Below, piece by piece: positions 1 through 7,676 of a DNA stretch of 64,000 nt (within the stretch, counting starts at the first letter, position 1; every line of letters starts with the position of its first letter). Source of the DNA: Microbacterium sp. Leaf288 (GTDB lineage: Bacteria > Actinomycetota > Actinomycetes > Actinomycetales > Microbacteriaceae); NCBI RefSeq assembly GCF_001422925.1, contig NZ_LMNI01000001.1, positions 144,463 through 208,462 on the forward strand, in the 5' to 3' direction. The position numbers were made by a program, and so were the translations under genes. The notes beneath the pieces were generated by a model that was not told the origin of the DNA, searched no databases, and worked only from the letters and a program-made list of their open reading frames with translations.

Positions 1-62
1 GAAGAGGCGGTGCCGCGATCTCCAGGCCTGATGCCACGGTCTCCCTGCCCAGTCCGCGCAGG

Positions 63-1301
63 GTGCAAGGCACGTATTACACGCTCATGCTCGGCAACAC
101 GCTTGCCGCCTCCCTCATCTGGGGGGTCAACACGCTGTTCCTGCTCGACGCCGGGCTCTCCAACCTCGAGGCCTTCGCGGCGAATGCGTTCTTCAGCGCC
201 GGGATGCTCATCTTCGAGATCCCGACGGGCGTCGTGGCCGACACCGTCGGACGCCGGGCCTCGTACCTGCTCGGCACGGTCACGCTGGCCGTGACGACGA
301 TCCTGTATTGGATGCTGTGGGTCTGGCAATCGCCGTTCTGGGCGTGGGCGCTCGTGTCGGTGCTGCTCGGTCTCGGCTTCACGTTCTTCTCGGGCGCGGT
401 GGATGCGTGGCTCGTCGACGCACTGAAGGCGACCAGCTACACGGGCAGCCTCGAGACCGTCTTCGGCCGGGCGCAGATCGTGGGCGGCGTCGCGATGCTG
501 TCGGGATCGGTGCTGGGCGGTGTCATCGCCCAGGTGACGAACCTCGGCGTTCCCTTCCTGCTCCGCGGCGCCATCCTGCTGGTGATGTTCGTCGTCGCCG
601 CGCTGCTGATGCGTGACCTGGGCTTCACACCGGATCGGAGCGAGAGCCCGTTGCGCGCGACGCGCACCGTCCTGCGCGCCTCGATCCGCTACGGCCTCGG
701 TGATCCACCCGTGCGCTGGCTGATGCTCGCGAGCCCGTTCACCGCAGGCGTCGGCATCTACGTGTTCTACGCACTGCAGCCCTACCTCCTGGAGCTGTGG
801 GGCGACGAGGAGGCGTACACCGTCGCCGGGCTCGCGGCGGCGCTGGTGTCGGGCACCGCCATCCTCGGCGGCACCCTCGCCCCCTGGGTGCGCAAGCTCT
901 TCCGCCGGCGCACCTCGACGATCCTTCTGGCGACGATCACCAGCGCGCTGGTGCTGGTCGGCATCGGACTCGTGCGCAACTTCTGGGTCGCCGTCGTGCT
1001 CGTCGCACTCTGGGGCATCGCGTCGGCGATCGACGACCCCGTGCATCGCGCCTACCTCAACGACATGATCCCGTCGAAGCAGCGCGCCACCGTGCTCTCG
1101 TTCGATTCGCTCATGGGTTCCGCCGGCGGCGTCGCCGTCCAGCCGGTGCTGGGACGGGTGGCGGATGTCGGCGGCTACGGCGCGTCACTGGTCTGGAGCG
1201 GCGTGATATCTGCGGTGGCCGTCCCCTTCGTCCTGTTGAGCCGTGCGCAGAAGCCGGCCGCCGACACGGCTCGCGAAGTCACACCTCAGACACCCCAGTA
1301 G
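63..1301 (+). CDS. MFS transporter, exporter type
   Basis: A 412-residue protein built almost entirely of hydrophobic segments, fitting the 12-helix major facilitator superfamily. The loop between helices 2 and 3 carries the MFS signature GVVADTVGRR near residue 60, and the opening with NTLFLLDAGLS is typical of actinobacterial drug-efflux-type members. The substrate cannot be read from sequence. The GTG at 63 (VQGTYYTL) is the first plausible start, but the frame is open to the left edge of the window, so a longer N-terminus is possible; an ATG at 87 would be too short. It ends 16 bases inside the convergent gene on the other strand. Confidence 0.85.
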   Translation: MQGTYYTLMLGNTLAASLIWGVNTLFLLDAGLSNLEAFAANAFFSAGMLIFEIPTGVVADTVGRRASYLLGTVTLAVTTILYWMLWVWQSPFWAWALVSVLLGLGFTFFSGAVDAWLVDALKATSYTGSLETVFGRAQIVGGVAMLSGSVLGGVIAQVTNLGVPFLLRGAILLVMFVVAALLMRDLGFTPDRSESPLRATRTVLRASIRYGLGDPPVRWLMLASPFTAGVGIYVFYALQPYLLELWGDEEAYTVAGLAAALVSGTAILGGTLAPWVRKLFRRRTSTILLATITSALVLVGIGLVRNFWVAVVLVALWGIASAIDDPVHRAYLNDMIPSKQRATVLSFDSLMGSAGGVAVQPVLGRVADVGGYGASLVWSGVISAVAVPFVLLSRAQKPAADTAREVTPQTPQ

Positions 1302-1831
1302 GCCAGGACGGCATCGCAGAAGTCGTCGTTCGTGCCCGTCGAACCGAAGATCTGCTCTTCGTCGATCACCTCGTCGGTGGCGGTGTCGATCGTCAGGCGC
1401 ACCCGGATCTGCCCGTCGTTCTTGGCGATGATCTTGCCGTCACTGCCGAGCGTCCGGCCCCCGCCGGTGAGGAGCTGAGTGACGGTGAGCGTCCCGTCGC
1501 CGTTGTCGACGACCTTGTGGTCCTTGGCGAGGGTGTTGGGCTGGATGTCGGTGACGGTCATCCCGTTGTAGGTGAACGTGCGCACGACGGTGAGCTTCTC
1601 GTGAAACCAGAACAGCCCGTCCTTGCCCCGATTCATGACGAAGCCGGACCCGGTCTGGTCGTAGGTGAACGTGGGCTGCAGCCCGACGCCGCAGAAGTCG
1701 TCTGCGACCCCGCTGTCCGAGAAGTCGAGACTGTAGCGCTCGACGACGGCGGCATTCGCTGGGCCGGCCGCGGCGATGACGAGTCCTCCGGCGAGGAGCG
1801 CGGCGGTGAGGGGAGTGAGCTTCCTGAACAT
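1286..1831 (-). CDS. secreted protein of unknown function
   Basis: A 181-residue protein with a classical Sec signal peptide: basic MFRK, a hydrophobic core (LTAALLAGGLVIAAAG) and a signal peptidase I site after PANA near residue 27. The mature part is polar and rich in Thr, Asp and Gly. It has two Cys, both in a DDFC context, one near each end, which could form a disulfide. I chose the ATG at 1831 because AAGGG lies seven bases upstream; an in-frame ATG nine codons earlier lacks a ribosome site. I do not recognise the family with certainty. It is convergent with the MFS gene. Confidence 0.75.
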   Translation of the reverse strand: MFRKLTPLTAALLAGGLVIAAAGPANAAVVERYSLDFSDSGVADDFCGVGLQPTFTYDQTGSGFVMNRGKDGLFWFHEKLTVVRTFTYNGMTVTDIQPNTLAKDHKVVDNGDGTLTVTQLLTGGGRTLGSDGKIIAKNDGQIRVRLTIDTATDEVIDEEQIFGSTGTNDDFCDAVLAYWGV

Positions 1832-1978
1832 GGTGGTGCCCTTCGGGTGAGCGGACATGCGGACGGACGGTGTCCGCGCACGGTCACGCGCAGTTTCCCG
1901 AGAGGACCGGCTGCGTTGACGCCCTCCTTGCGCCAGAGGGTACTCCGGCGGTCGACGCGCCGACAGGTCGCCCGGGTG

Positions 1979-2404
1979 TCAGAGCTCGCGTGGGCGGCCG
2001 GGGTCGCGTGTGGGAATCAGCAGCACGATGCCGAGCAGCAGACTGACGCCGAGGGCGATCATCTCGCCGATCGCGTCGAGCATCGGCATGTGGCTCAGGT
2101 GAAGCGCGTGGTAGGCGAAGTGCAGCACGCCGAAGATCGTCCACGCGATCCCGAGGATCCGAAAAGCGAGTTCGCTACGCCAGATGAGGCTTCCGATGCT
2201 GGCTCCCCCGAGGGCGAGATACATCGCTCCGACGTCGCGGATGAGGTGCTCGTTGAACGGGCCGTCGACGGAGACCCACGATCCGAGAACCCCCGGGAAG
2301 GAGTCATAGAAGGACTGGGGAAAGAAGTACGCCCACACCCCGACGAAGCAGGCGAGGAGTGCGGACAGCGCGGCGGCCGCGGCGTGTAGTCGTCTCACAC
2401 TCAC
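1979..2404 (-). CDS. small four-helix membrane protein (DUF4345-like)
   Basis: A 141-residue protein with four predicted membrane helices. Phrases such as FPQSFYDSFPG, IRDVGAMYLALG and FGVLHFAYHALH match the general pattern of DUF4345-type membrane proteins, whose function is unknown. It starts with GTG at 2404; a second GTG two codons later (2398) is better placed relative to a GGAG and may be the true start. The same-strand gene upstream ends 44 bases away and the two may be co-transcribed. Confidence 0.7.
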   Translation of the reverse strand: MSVRRLHAAAAALSALLACFVGVWAYFFPQSFYDSFPGVLGSWVSVDGPFNEHLIRDVGAMYLALGGASIGSLIWRSELAFRILGIAWTIFGVLHFAYHALHLSHMPMLDAIGEMIALGVSLLLGIVLLIPTRDPGRPREL

Positions 2405-2447
2405 TCCGACGACGCAGCTCGCCGGGTTGTGTCATCGCGTCGCGGAT

Positions 2448-2954
2448 TCACCACTCACGCGAGTCACCCGAGTTGTCGTGGCCCAAGCGCAGGAAGCCGG
2501 GCACACCGGGGCGGTGGTGGGTCCTCCCGCCGTCGACGGGGGCCGTCTCGTGCCCGGCCAACTGGTGGATCCACGGCGGCTGCTGCTCCATCGTCACCGA
2601 CCCCGCCCCGGTCGTGAAGTACGCGGCGATGGGAGGGCTCGCGACGAACGCAGCGGCCACGACGACGCCATCTCGGATGCGCACCAGCGCATCGCGTGCC
2701 AGCAGATCGCGCATGAGCGTAGCGAACGCGCCGGGATCGACGGATGCTGCCTCCCTCGGCGCGCCCGGCAGCTCCGCGGCCAGCTGGCCGACGACCGCCT
2801 CCCGTTCCACGGTGGAAAGCCGGAAGTAGGCGGCGGCGTACGCCTTGTCAGCGACGCTCGCCGGCACGTTCCCGAGGACGTACGCGTATCGCGCGATCTG
2901 CTCGTCCGGGGTGATCTGCTGCTGAGCATGCCGCCTCGTCACGGTGCCTCCCAC
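2448..2954 (-). CDS. hypothetical protein
   Basis: A soluble protein of up to 168 residues with no signal peptide or membrane helix. The N-terminal half is helical and charged (ITPDEQIARYAYVLGNVP), the middle is hydrophobic (VVVAAAFVASPPIAAYFTTG), and the tail is rich in His, Gly and Pro. Codon use and third-position GC support a real gene. The ORF opens at a GTG at 2954, but a GTG at 2942 lies four bases after GGAGG and is the likelier start. I do not recognise a family. It probably shares a transcript with the downstream four-helix membrane protein. Confidence 0.65.
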   Translation of the reverse strand: MGGTVTRRHAQQQITPDEQIARYAYVLGNVPASVADKAYAAAYFRLSTVEREAVVGQLAAELPGAPREAASVDPGAFATLMRDLLARDALVRIRDGVVVAAAFVASPPIAAYFTTGAGSVTMEQQPPWIHQLAGHETAPVDGGRTHHRPGVPGFLRLGHDNSGDSREW

Positions 2955-3148
2955 ATGATGAGCGCCAGAGTACGCTCACCGGCGACCACCGTCGACGGGA
3001 TCACGTCGGCATCCCGGGACGATCGCGTGCGCACTCTCGACGGAACGGAATTCGCGCTCACTCCTCGGGAGTCCTCGGGCGCCTCCGGAAGTAGGCGTCG
3101 TCCACGCCGCGCGTAGACAGCGCGCTCCGCCGGGGCCACGATGGTGCC

Positions 3149-4207
3149 ATGTTCCGGGGGGCGGTGGGGAGATCGTGGCTCATCGTCGCGGTCGCGCCGG
3201 CGCTCGTCCTGTCGGGATGCACGCCGGACCCGATAGCTGAGAAGCGGGCGGCGAGCACGGAGGTCTTCGAGGCGGTGGTTCCCGACGATACGCCGGGGTG
3301 TTCCGCCGCTGTCTCCATCGACGGGGACGTCGTGTGGGCGCAGGCGCGGGGCGTGGCGAACCTCGACACCGGCGAGCAGTTGAAGACGTCGACACCCATC
3401 CACATCGCCTCGGTCGGGAAGCAGTTCACCGCCGTGGCCGTGCTCATGCTTGCCGAGCAGGGACTGCTGTCGTTGGATGATTCACCCGCGGATCACTTGG
3501 ACGGGATGCCGACGTGGGTCGAGGATCTGACTCTCAACGACCTGATTCACCACACCTCGGGGATCGCAGAATTCCTCAGGTTGCCGGCAAGCAACTTCGG
3601 GGCACCCCCTTTGAACAACGACGACATCCTCGAGTTCGTGCGAACGAGCCCGATCGCGCAGTCGGGCATGCCCGGCGCGTTCTCCTACTCGAACACGAAC
3701 TACACCCTGCTCGCCGACATCGTCACCGAGGCCACCGGGGTCGAGTTCGCGGAGTGGATGCAGGCCAAGGTGTTCGGGCCGCTGGACCTGGAGGCGAGGA
3801 TCGGGCCGCCGGTGCCTTCCGACCCGGTCGGCTATGAAGCCGTCCTCGACGACTTCATCGTCGCTGAGCCGTTCGCGTGGGACGTCGTCGGACCGGGATT
3901 CGTCACGATGACGGCTTCGGAACTCGCGCGGTGGGGCGACCAGATTCGGGCGCCGTCGCTCGTGAGTGAGGAGACGCTCGACGACGCCCTGAGTGATGGC
4001 GCACCGGTTGACGAGGGGTGGAGCTATGGTCCGGGCCTGCTGGTCGCCGACGACGGCACCCTGGGTCACGATGGGGCCGGGGCCGGCGACGAGACGAGCT
4101 TCGCTGTCAGTCCCGATCGGCACACCACGATCGCCATCTCGTGCAATCACGACGGGCTGCACCTTCCGACCGTCATGAACGACCTCGCGGCAGTGTGGGT
4201 CGGTTAG
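3149..4207 (+). CDS. serine hydrolase of the beta-lactamase / class C fold, lipoprotein
   Basis: A 352-residue exported lipoprotein. The lipobox LSGC places the acylated Cys at residue 24. The penicillin-recognising fold is shown by SVGK (S88, K91; nucleophile and general base), HTSG (135-138), YSN (180-182) and HDGAG near 307, the HxG counterpart of the third motif. It would act on a peptide or ester at the outer membrane face; substrates of these class C-like hydrolases (D-aminopeptidases, esterases) cannot be told apart by sequence. The ATG follows a CACGAT hexamer by exactly six bases with no Shine-Dalgarno, suggesting a leaderless transcript. Confidence 0.85.
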   Translation: MFRGAVGRSWLIVAVAPALVLSGCTPDPIAEKRAASTEVFEAVVPDDTPGCSAAVSIDGDVVWAQARGVANLDTGEQLKTSTPIHIASVGKQFTAVAVLMLAEQGLLSLDDSPADHLDGMPTWVEDLTLNDLIHHTSGIAEFLRLPASNFGAPPLNNDDILEFVRTSPIAQSGMPGAFSYSNTNYTLLADIVTEATGVEFAEWMQAKVFGPLDLEARIGPPVPSDPVGYEAVLDDFIVAEPFAWDVVGPGFVTMTASELARWGDQIRAPSLVSEETLDDALSDGAPVDEGWSYGPGLLVADDGTLGHDGAGAGDETSFAVSPDRHTTIAISCNHDGLHLPTVMNDLAAVWVG

Positions 4208-4374
4208 TCGCCCTTCGCCGCCGCCCGCGACTGGCTCGGGGAGCGCCACGCGCACTGATCGCTCCCCGGCCGCGAAGCCTCGCCGGCGAAGGCGCCGACA
4301 CGGCCTGACCACGATGCGGACGCCCTCGGTGCCACGGTCGACGGGCGGCGTATCGGTTGGTCACCGGCGCCCGG

Positions 4375-4412
4375 GATAATGCGGTGCATGACGGCGCGGG
4401 TGCGCCGTCATG
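4375..4412 (+). promoter_or_regulatory. -10 box and perfect leader hairpin of the polyphosphate kinase gene
   Basis: GATAAT at 4375-4380 is a good -10 hexamer with no convincing -35. The predicted transcript start falls about where a perfect inverted repeat begins: CATGACGGCGC (4387-4397), loop GGGT, GCGCCGTCATG (4402-4412). The repeat ends directly against the ribosome site AAGGGAG (4413-4419). It could be an RNA stem-loop that stabilises the messenger or limits ribosome access, or a DNA operator. Confidence 0.6.
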
Positions 4413-4425
4413 AAGGGAGCTGACG

Positions 4426-5334
4426 GTGATGGATGGCGTGCCGGTCGAGGGCCTGCGGGAGTACATCGAGCATCTGCGTCAGGAGGGCTACTCGGTGCGC
4501 GACGGGCACACCGCGGATCCGGATCTGATCGACCCGCATGGGAACCCGGTCTACACCTGGCAGGAGGGCTACCCGTACGGCGATCTGATGGACCGCGATG
4601 CGTACGAGTTCGAGAAGTACCGGCTGCAGATCGAGCTGCTCAAGTTCCAGTACTGGCTGGAAGACAACGGCCGGCGGGCGATCATCCTGTTCGAGGGACG
4701 GGATGCCGCGGGCAAGGGCGGCACGATCAAGCGATTCACCGAGCACCTCAACCCCCGCACCGCGCGGGTCGTCGCGCTCAGCAAGCCGACCGAGCGGGAG
4801 CTCGGGCAGTGGTACTTCCAGCGCTACATCGAACACCTGCCGACGGCGGGCGAGATCGTGATGTTCGACCGTTCCTGGTACAACGGGGCGGGCGTGGAAC
4901 GTGTGATGGGCTTCTGCACCGACGAGGAGTACCAGCAGTTCATGACGCAGGCACCCCAATTCGAGCGGATGCTGGTGGACTCCGGCATCCACGTCGCCAA
5001 GTTCTGGTTCTCGGTGTCGCGCACCGAGCAGCGCACCCGGTTCGCGATCCGCCAGCTCGATCCGGTCCGGCGGTGGAAGCTGTCGCCGATGGACCTGGCA
5101 TCGCTGGACCGCTGGGAGGACTACACCCGTGCGAAGGAGGAGATGTTCCGTCGCACCGACAAGAAGCACGGCCCCTGGATCATCGTGCGCTCCAACGACA
5201 AGAAGCGCGCCCGCCTGAACGCGATGCGCTTCTTCCTCCGCCAGTTCGACTACGACGGACGCGACGACAAGGTCATCGGCACGCCCGACCCGCGCCTGGT
5301 GATGCGCGGCATCCGCGAGACCGCCGACGAGTAG
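4426..5334 (+). CDS. ppk2: polyphosphate kinase 2 (PPK2 family)
   Basis: A 302-residue cytoplasmic nucleotide kinase that transfers phosphate between polyphosphate and nucleotides. The P-loop is GRDAAGKGG (91-99) and the Walker B/lid start is FDRSWYNGAGVERVMGF (about 147-163); the C-terminal SPMDLASLDRWEDY and RSNDKKRARLNAM are typical of the family. The Arg usual in WYNRAG is Gly here (residue 154), which is unusual. The start is GTG 4426 or ATG 4429, eight to eleven bases after AAGGGAG. It is monocistronic, with a hairpin leader and a strong terminator downstream. Confidence 0.93.
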   Translation: MMDGVPVEGLREYIEHLRQEGYSVRDGHTADPDLIDPHGNPVYTWQEGYPYGDLMDRDAYEFEKYRLQIELLKFQYWLEDNGRRAIILFEGRDAAGKGGTIKRFTEHLNPRTARVVALSKPTERELGQWYFQRYIEHLPTAGEIVMFDRSWYNGAGVERVMGFCTDEEYQQFMTQAPQFERMLVDSGIHVAKFWFSVSRTEQRTRFAIRQLDPVRRWKLSPMDLASLDRWEDYTRAKEEMFRRTDKKHGPWIIVRSNDKKRARLNAMRFFLRQFDYDGRDDKVIGTPDPRLVMRGIRETADE

Positions 5335-5375
5335 CGAGGAAGCGGAGCACCCGCACGTCGCCGGATCGTCGTCGG

Positions 5376-5425
5376 GTGACGGATGCTGCCGCCCGGGGTT
5401 CGCCCTTCACCGCAGCATCCGTCAC
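5376..5425. repeat. 14-bp perfect inverted repeat downstream of ppk2
   Basis: GTGACGGATGCTGC (5376-5389) and GCAGCATCCGTCAC (5412-5425) are exact reverse complements separated by 22 bases. The arms contain the word GGATGCTGC that recurs through the window. It lies just before a second hairpin and may act with it as a bidirectional terminator. Confidence 0.65.
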
Positions 5426-5434
5426 CATACGCAA

Positions 5435-5470
5435 GAGGCCGCGCCGCCCTGGAGGGGACGGCGCGGCCTC
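5435..5470. terminator. bidirectional terminator hairpin
   Basis: GAGGCCGCGCCG (5435-5446) pairs perfectly with CGGCGCGGCCTC (5459-5470) around a 12-base loop that itself contains CCC and GGG able to extend the stem. It lies between the convergent ends of ppk2 and the oxidoreductase gene. There is no U-tract, as is usual for actinobacterial hairpins. Confidence 0.7.
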
Positions 5471-5485
5471 GTGTGCGTACGGGTG

Positions 5486-6610
5486 TCAGAGCGTCGCGGC
5501 GAACGGATCGAAGTCCGCGGGCACCGACGGGACGGCGTCGACGGTGGTCTCGATCGAGACGGACTGGCCGGACTCGACGGACTGCTCAGCGGAGAGCATG
5601 ACGTCGAGCACGTGAAGTCCGAGCCGGCCGCTGGCGACGTGCGGGCGGTCCTCGGCGATGGCGCGCACCATGTCGAGGAGGCCGAGGCCGCGACCGACGA
5701 CCGCGCCCTGCTGGGGGACGTCGATCCACTCCTGCTCGAACTTCGCACCGTCGCGCAGCACGCCGAGCGGCTTCACGTAGGCGATGCGACCCTCGAACTG
5801 GTTGGGGTCGGGCAGCACGATCGTGCCTTCGGTGCCGTGCACCTCGAAGACGCCGTGGCGCTCGAGCGCGGAGTCGAAGCTCAGCAGGCTCTGCGCCTGC
5901 TGGCCTGCCTCGAACACCGTCGTCAGCTGCACCGTCGTCGGCACCTCCACCGTGAAGTTGGTGCCGGCGATGGGGCCGAGGTGGACCGTGCGCTCGTCGC
6001 GAGCGCGCAGGCCTGCCGCGAACACGCGGGCCACAGGTCCGAGGAGGCTCACCAGGCCGCTGATGTAGTACGGACCCATGTCCAGCAGCGGGCCGGCGCC
6101 CGTGCTGAAGAGGAACGCGGGATCCGGATGCCACAGGTCGGGGCCCTGCGTCTGGAACGCGGTCTGCGCGAACAGCGGCTCGCCGATGACGCCCTCCGCG
6201 ATCGCCCGCTTGGCGGTCTGGAAGCCCGGTCCGAGGATCGTGTCGGGCGCCGAGCCGACGCGCAGCCCGGCAGCGTCCGCGGCCGCCAGGATGCGGGAGA
6301 CGTCGGCGAGGTCGAGTCCGACCGGCTTCTCGGTCCACACGTGCTTGCCGGCGTTGATCGCGGCCTCGGAGACCTCGACGTGCGCCGCCGGGATGGTGAG
6401 GTTCACCACGACCTGGACGTCCGGGTGGTCGAGCACCGCAGAGGCATCGCCGTGCACCGGCACGCCGTACTCCTCGGCCTTCTTCTGCGCGCGGTCGGGC
6501 AGCAGGTCGCCGACGGCCAGGACCTCGACGTCCGGGAACGACGTGAGGTTCTTGAGATAGGTGTCGCTGATGACGCCGGCGCCGATGATGCCGACTCCGA
6601 CGCGGGTCAT
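5486..6610 (-). CDS. Gfo/Idh/MocA-family oxidoreductase
   Basis: A 374-residue NAD(P)-dependent dehydrogenase. The Rossmann nucleotide site is VGIIGAGVISDTYLKNL at the N-terminus, followed by the family motif WTEKPVGLDLADV near residue 95, where the EKP Lys contacts cofactor and substrate. The C-terminal half is the alpha/beta substrate and dimer domain. The family oxidises or epimerises sugars, inositols and their derivatives; the substrate is not determinable here. The ATG at 6610 overlaps the stop of the upstream isomerase gene by four bases (ATGA), so the two are translationally coupled. Confidence 0.88.
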   Translation of the reverse strand: MTRVGVGIIGAGVISDTYLKNLTSFPDVEVLAVGDLLPDRAQKKAEEYGVPVHGDASAVLDHPDVQVVVNLTIPAAHVEVSEAAINAGKHVWTEKPVGLDLADVSRILAAADAAGLRVGSAPDTILGPGFQTAKRAIAEGVIGEPLFAQTAFQTQGPDLWHPDPAFLFSTGAGPLLDMGPYYISGLVSLLGPVARVFAAGLRARDERTVHLGPIAGTNFTVEVPTTVQLTTVFEAGQQAQSLLSFDSALERHGVFEVHGTEGTIVLPDPNQFEGRIAYVKPLGVLRDGAKFEQEWIDVPQQGAVVGRGLGLLDMVRAIAEDRPHVASGRLGLHVLDVMLSAEQSVESGQSVSIETTVDAVPSVPADFDPFAATL

Positions 6611-7431
6611 CGGACGAAGCCGCCGTTCTGCAGGAACGCGTACGACGCTGCGATGTCGGCGAAGACGTCGCCGGGCGCGTTGTCGTATTCGATGACGGCG
6701 TACTTCACGGAGGTGGCGGCGTTGAGCGCGTCGGAGAGCGCGACGACGCCATCGCCGGGGTGGGTCTGCTGCAGGCTCTTCGAGGTGAAGGCCGGCGCGT
6801 CGGGAGCGAACGGGTTGCTGGCGGGCACCAGTCCGTCCTTGATGTGGAGCGCGACCAGGCGGTCGCCGATGGCGCGGGTCAGCGCCGTGACGTCCTGTCC
6901 GCCGACGGCGGCCCAGTACAGGTCGAGCTCGATGGCGACACGGTCGTCGGTCAGCTCGAGGAAGCGCTCGAACGCGGTCTGGCCGTCGAACGAGGCCAGG
7001 AACTCCTGCGCGTGGTTGTGGTAGCCGACCGTGAGACCGAACCCGGCGGCGATGTCGACGAGGTCGTTCAGGCGGCGAGCGGTGTCGGCGACGCCTTCCT
7101 CGGTCAGCCACCGGTCGGTCGGCACCATCGGGTCGATGACCGTGGTCGCGCCGATCGTCGCGGCGGCCTCGAAGACGACCTCCGGAGCGGGCGTCGGGAT
7201 CGAGCCGTCGGGAGTCCACAGCTCGTCCGACAGGAGCGGAGCGTGACCGGTCGGCGACGCGAGGCCGGCCGCGTCCAGTGCCGCGCGGATCTCCTGCGGG
7301 CGACGGACGAAGTCGAAGGCCTCGACGTTCTTCAGACCGATCGCGGCGAGCTTGTCCAGCGAGCCGGACATGTCGGCGGAGAAGGCGGCGGCCAGGGTGT
7401 AGAGCTGCACCGAGCTCTCGGGTCGAGTCAC
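6607..7431 (-). CDS. sugar phosphate isomerase/epimerase (AP endonuclease 2-like TIM barrel)
   Basis: A 274-residue TIM-barrel protein of the xylose isomerase-like family. Metal-binding segments are visible: VGYHNHAQEF near residue 138, IELDLYWAAVGG near 167, LVALHIKDG near 193 and the final strand AVIEYDN near 246. These supply the His, Glu and Asp ligands of a divalent metal. Co-encoding with a Gfo/Idh/MocA dehydrogenase suggests a short catabolic route for a sugar or cyclitol. The GTG start at 7431 is preceded by AAAGGGG. A -10 box TAATCT (minus strand, 7483-7488) abuts a 32-bp palindrome, the likely operator. Confidence 0.87.
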   Translation of the reverse strand: MTRPESSVQLYTLAAAFSADMSGSLDKLAAIGLKNVEAFDFVRRPQEIRAALDAAGLASPTGHAPLLSDELWTPDGSIPTPAPEVVFEAAATIGATTVIDPMVPTDRWLTEEGVADTARRLNDLVDIAAGFGLTVGYHNHAQEFLASFDGQTAFERFLELTDDRVAIELDLYWAAVGGQDVTALTRAIGDRLVALHIKDGLVPASNPFAPDAPAFTSKSLQQTHPGDGVVALSDALNAATSVKYAVIEYDNAPGDVFADIAASYAFLQNGGFVR

Positions 7432-7488
7432 TTCGGACCCCTTTCGTACATCTTCGTGCGGATCGGCTGAACCGTGCGAAGGCAGATT

Positions 7489-7520
7489 AGCACAAAACCT
7501 CCACGTGGAGGTTTTGTGCT
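7489..7520. promoter_or_regulatory. 32-bp perfect palindrome, probable operator
   Basis: The half-site AGCACAAAACCTCCAC (7489-7504) is followed without a spacer by its exact reverse complement (7505-7520); the centre is CACGTG. It sits directly upstream of the -10 box of the isomerase/oxidoreductase operon, where the -35 element would be, and 156 bases before the start of the phospholipase-like gene. The inner ACCTCCACGTGGAGGT resembles the palindromes bound by MerR-type or LacI-type regulators, but the regulator is not encoded here and is unknown. Confidence 0.7.
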
Positions 7521-7676
7521 GTGGGTGATCCGTGGGCCTGGCGGAGCGGCATCCGTTCTGCTAGGAAAGGACCGTTATCGCGCTTTCGTCTGGGTTTTCA
7601 CCAGGCCGACCGGGCGCGGAGCAGCGGTGGTCGAATCAGGGGAACCCACCAGTCGTCGAGTTCGAGGGGGAACTCC

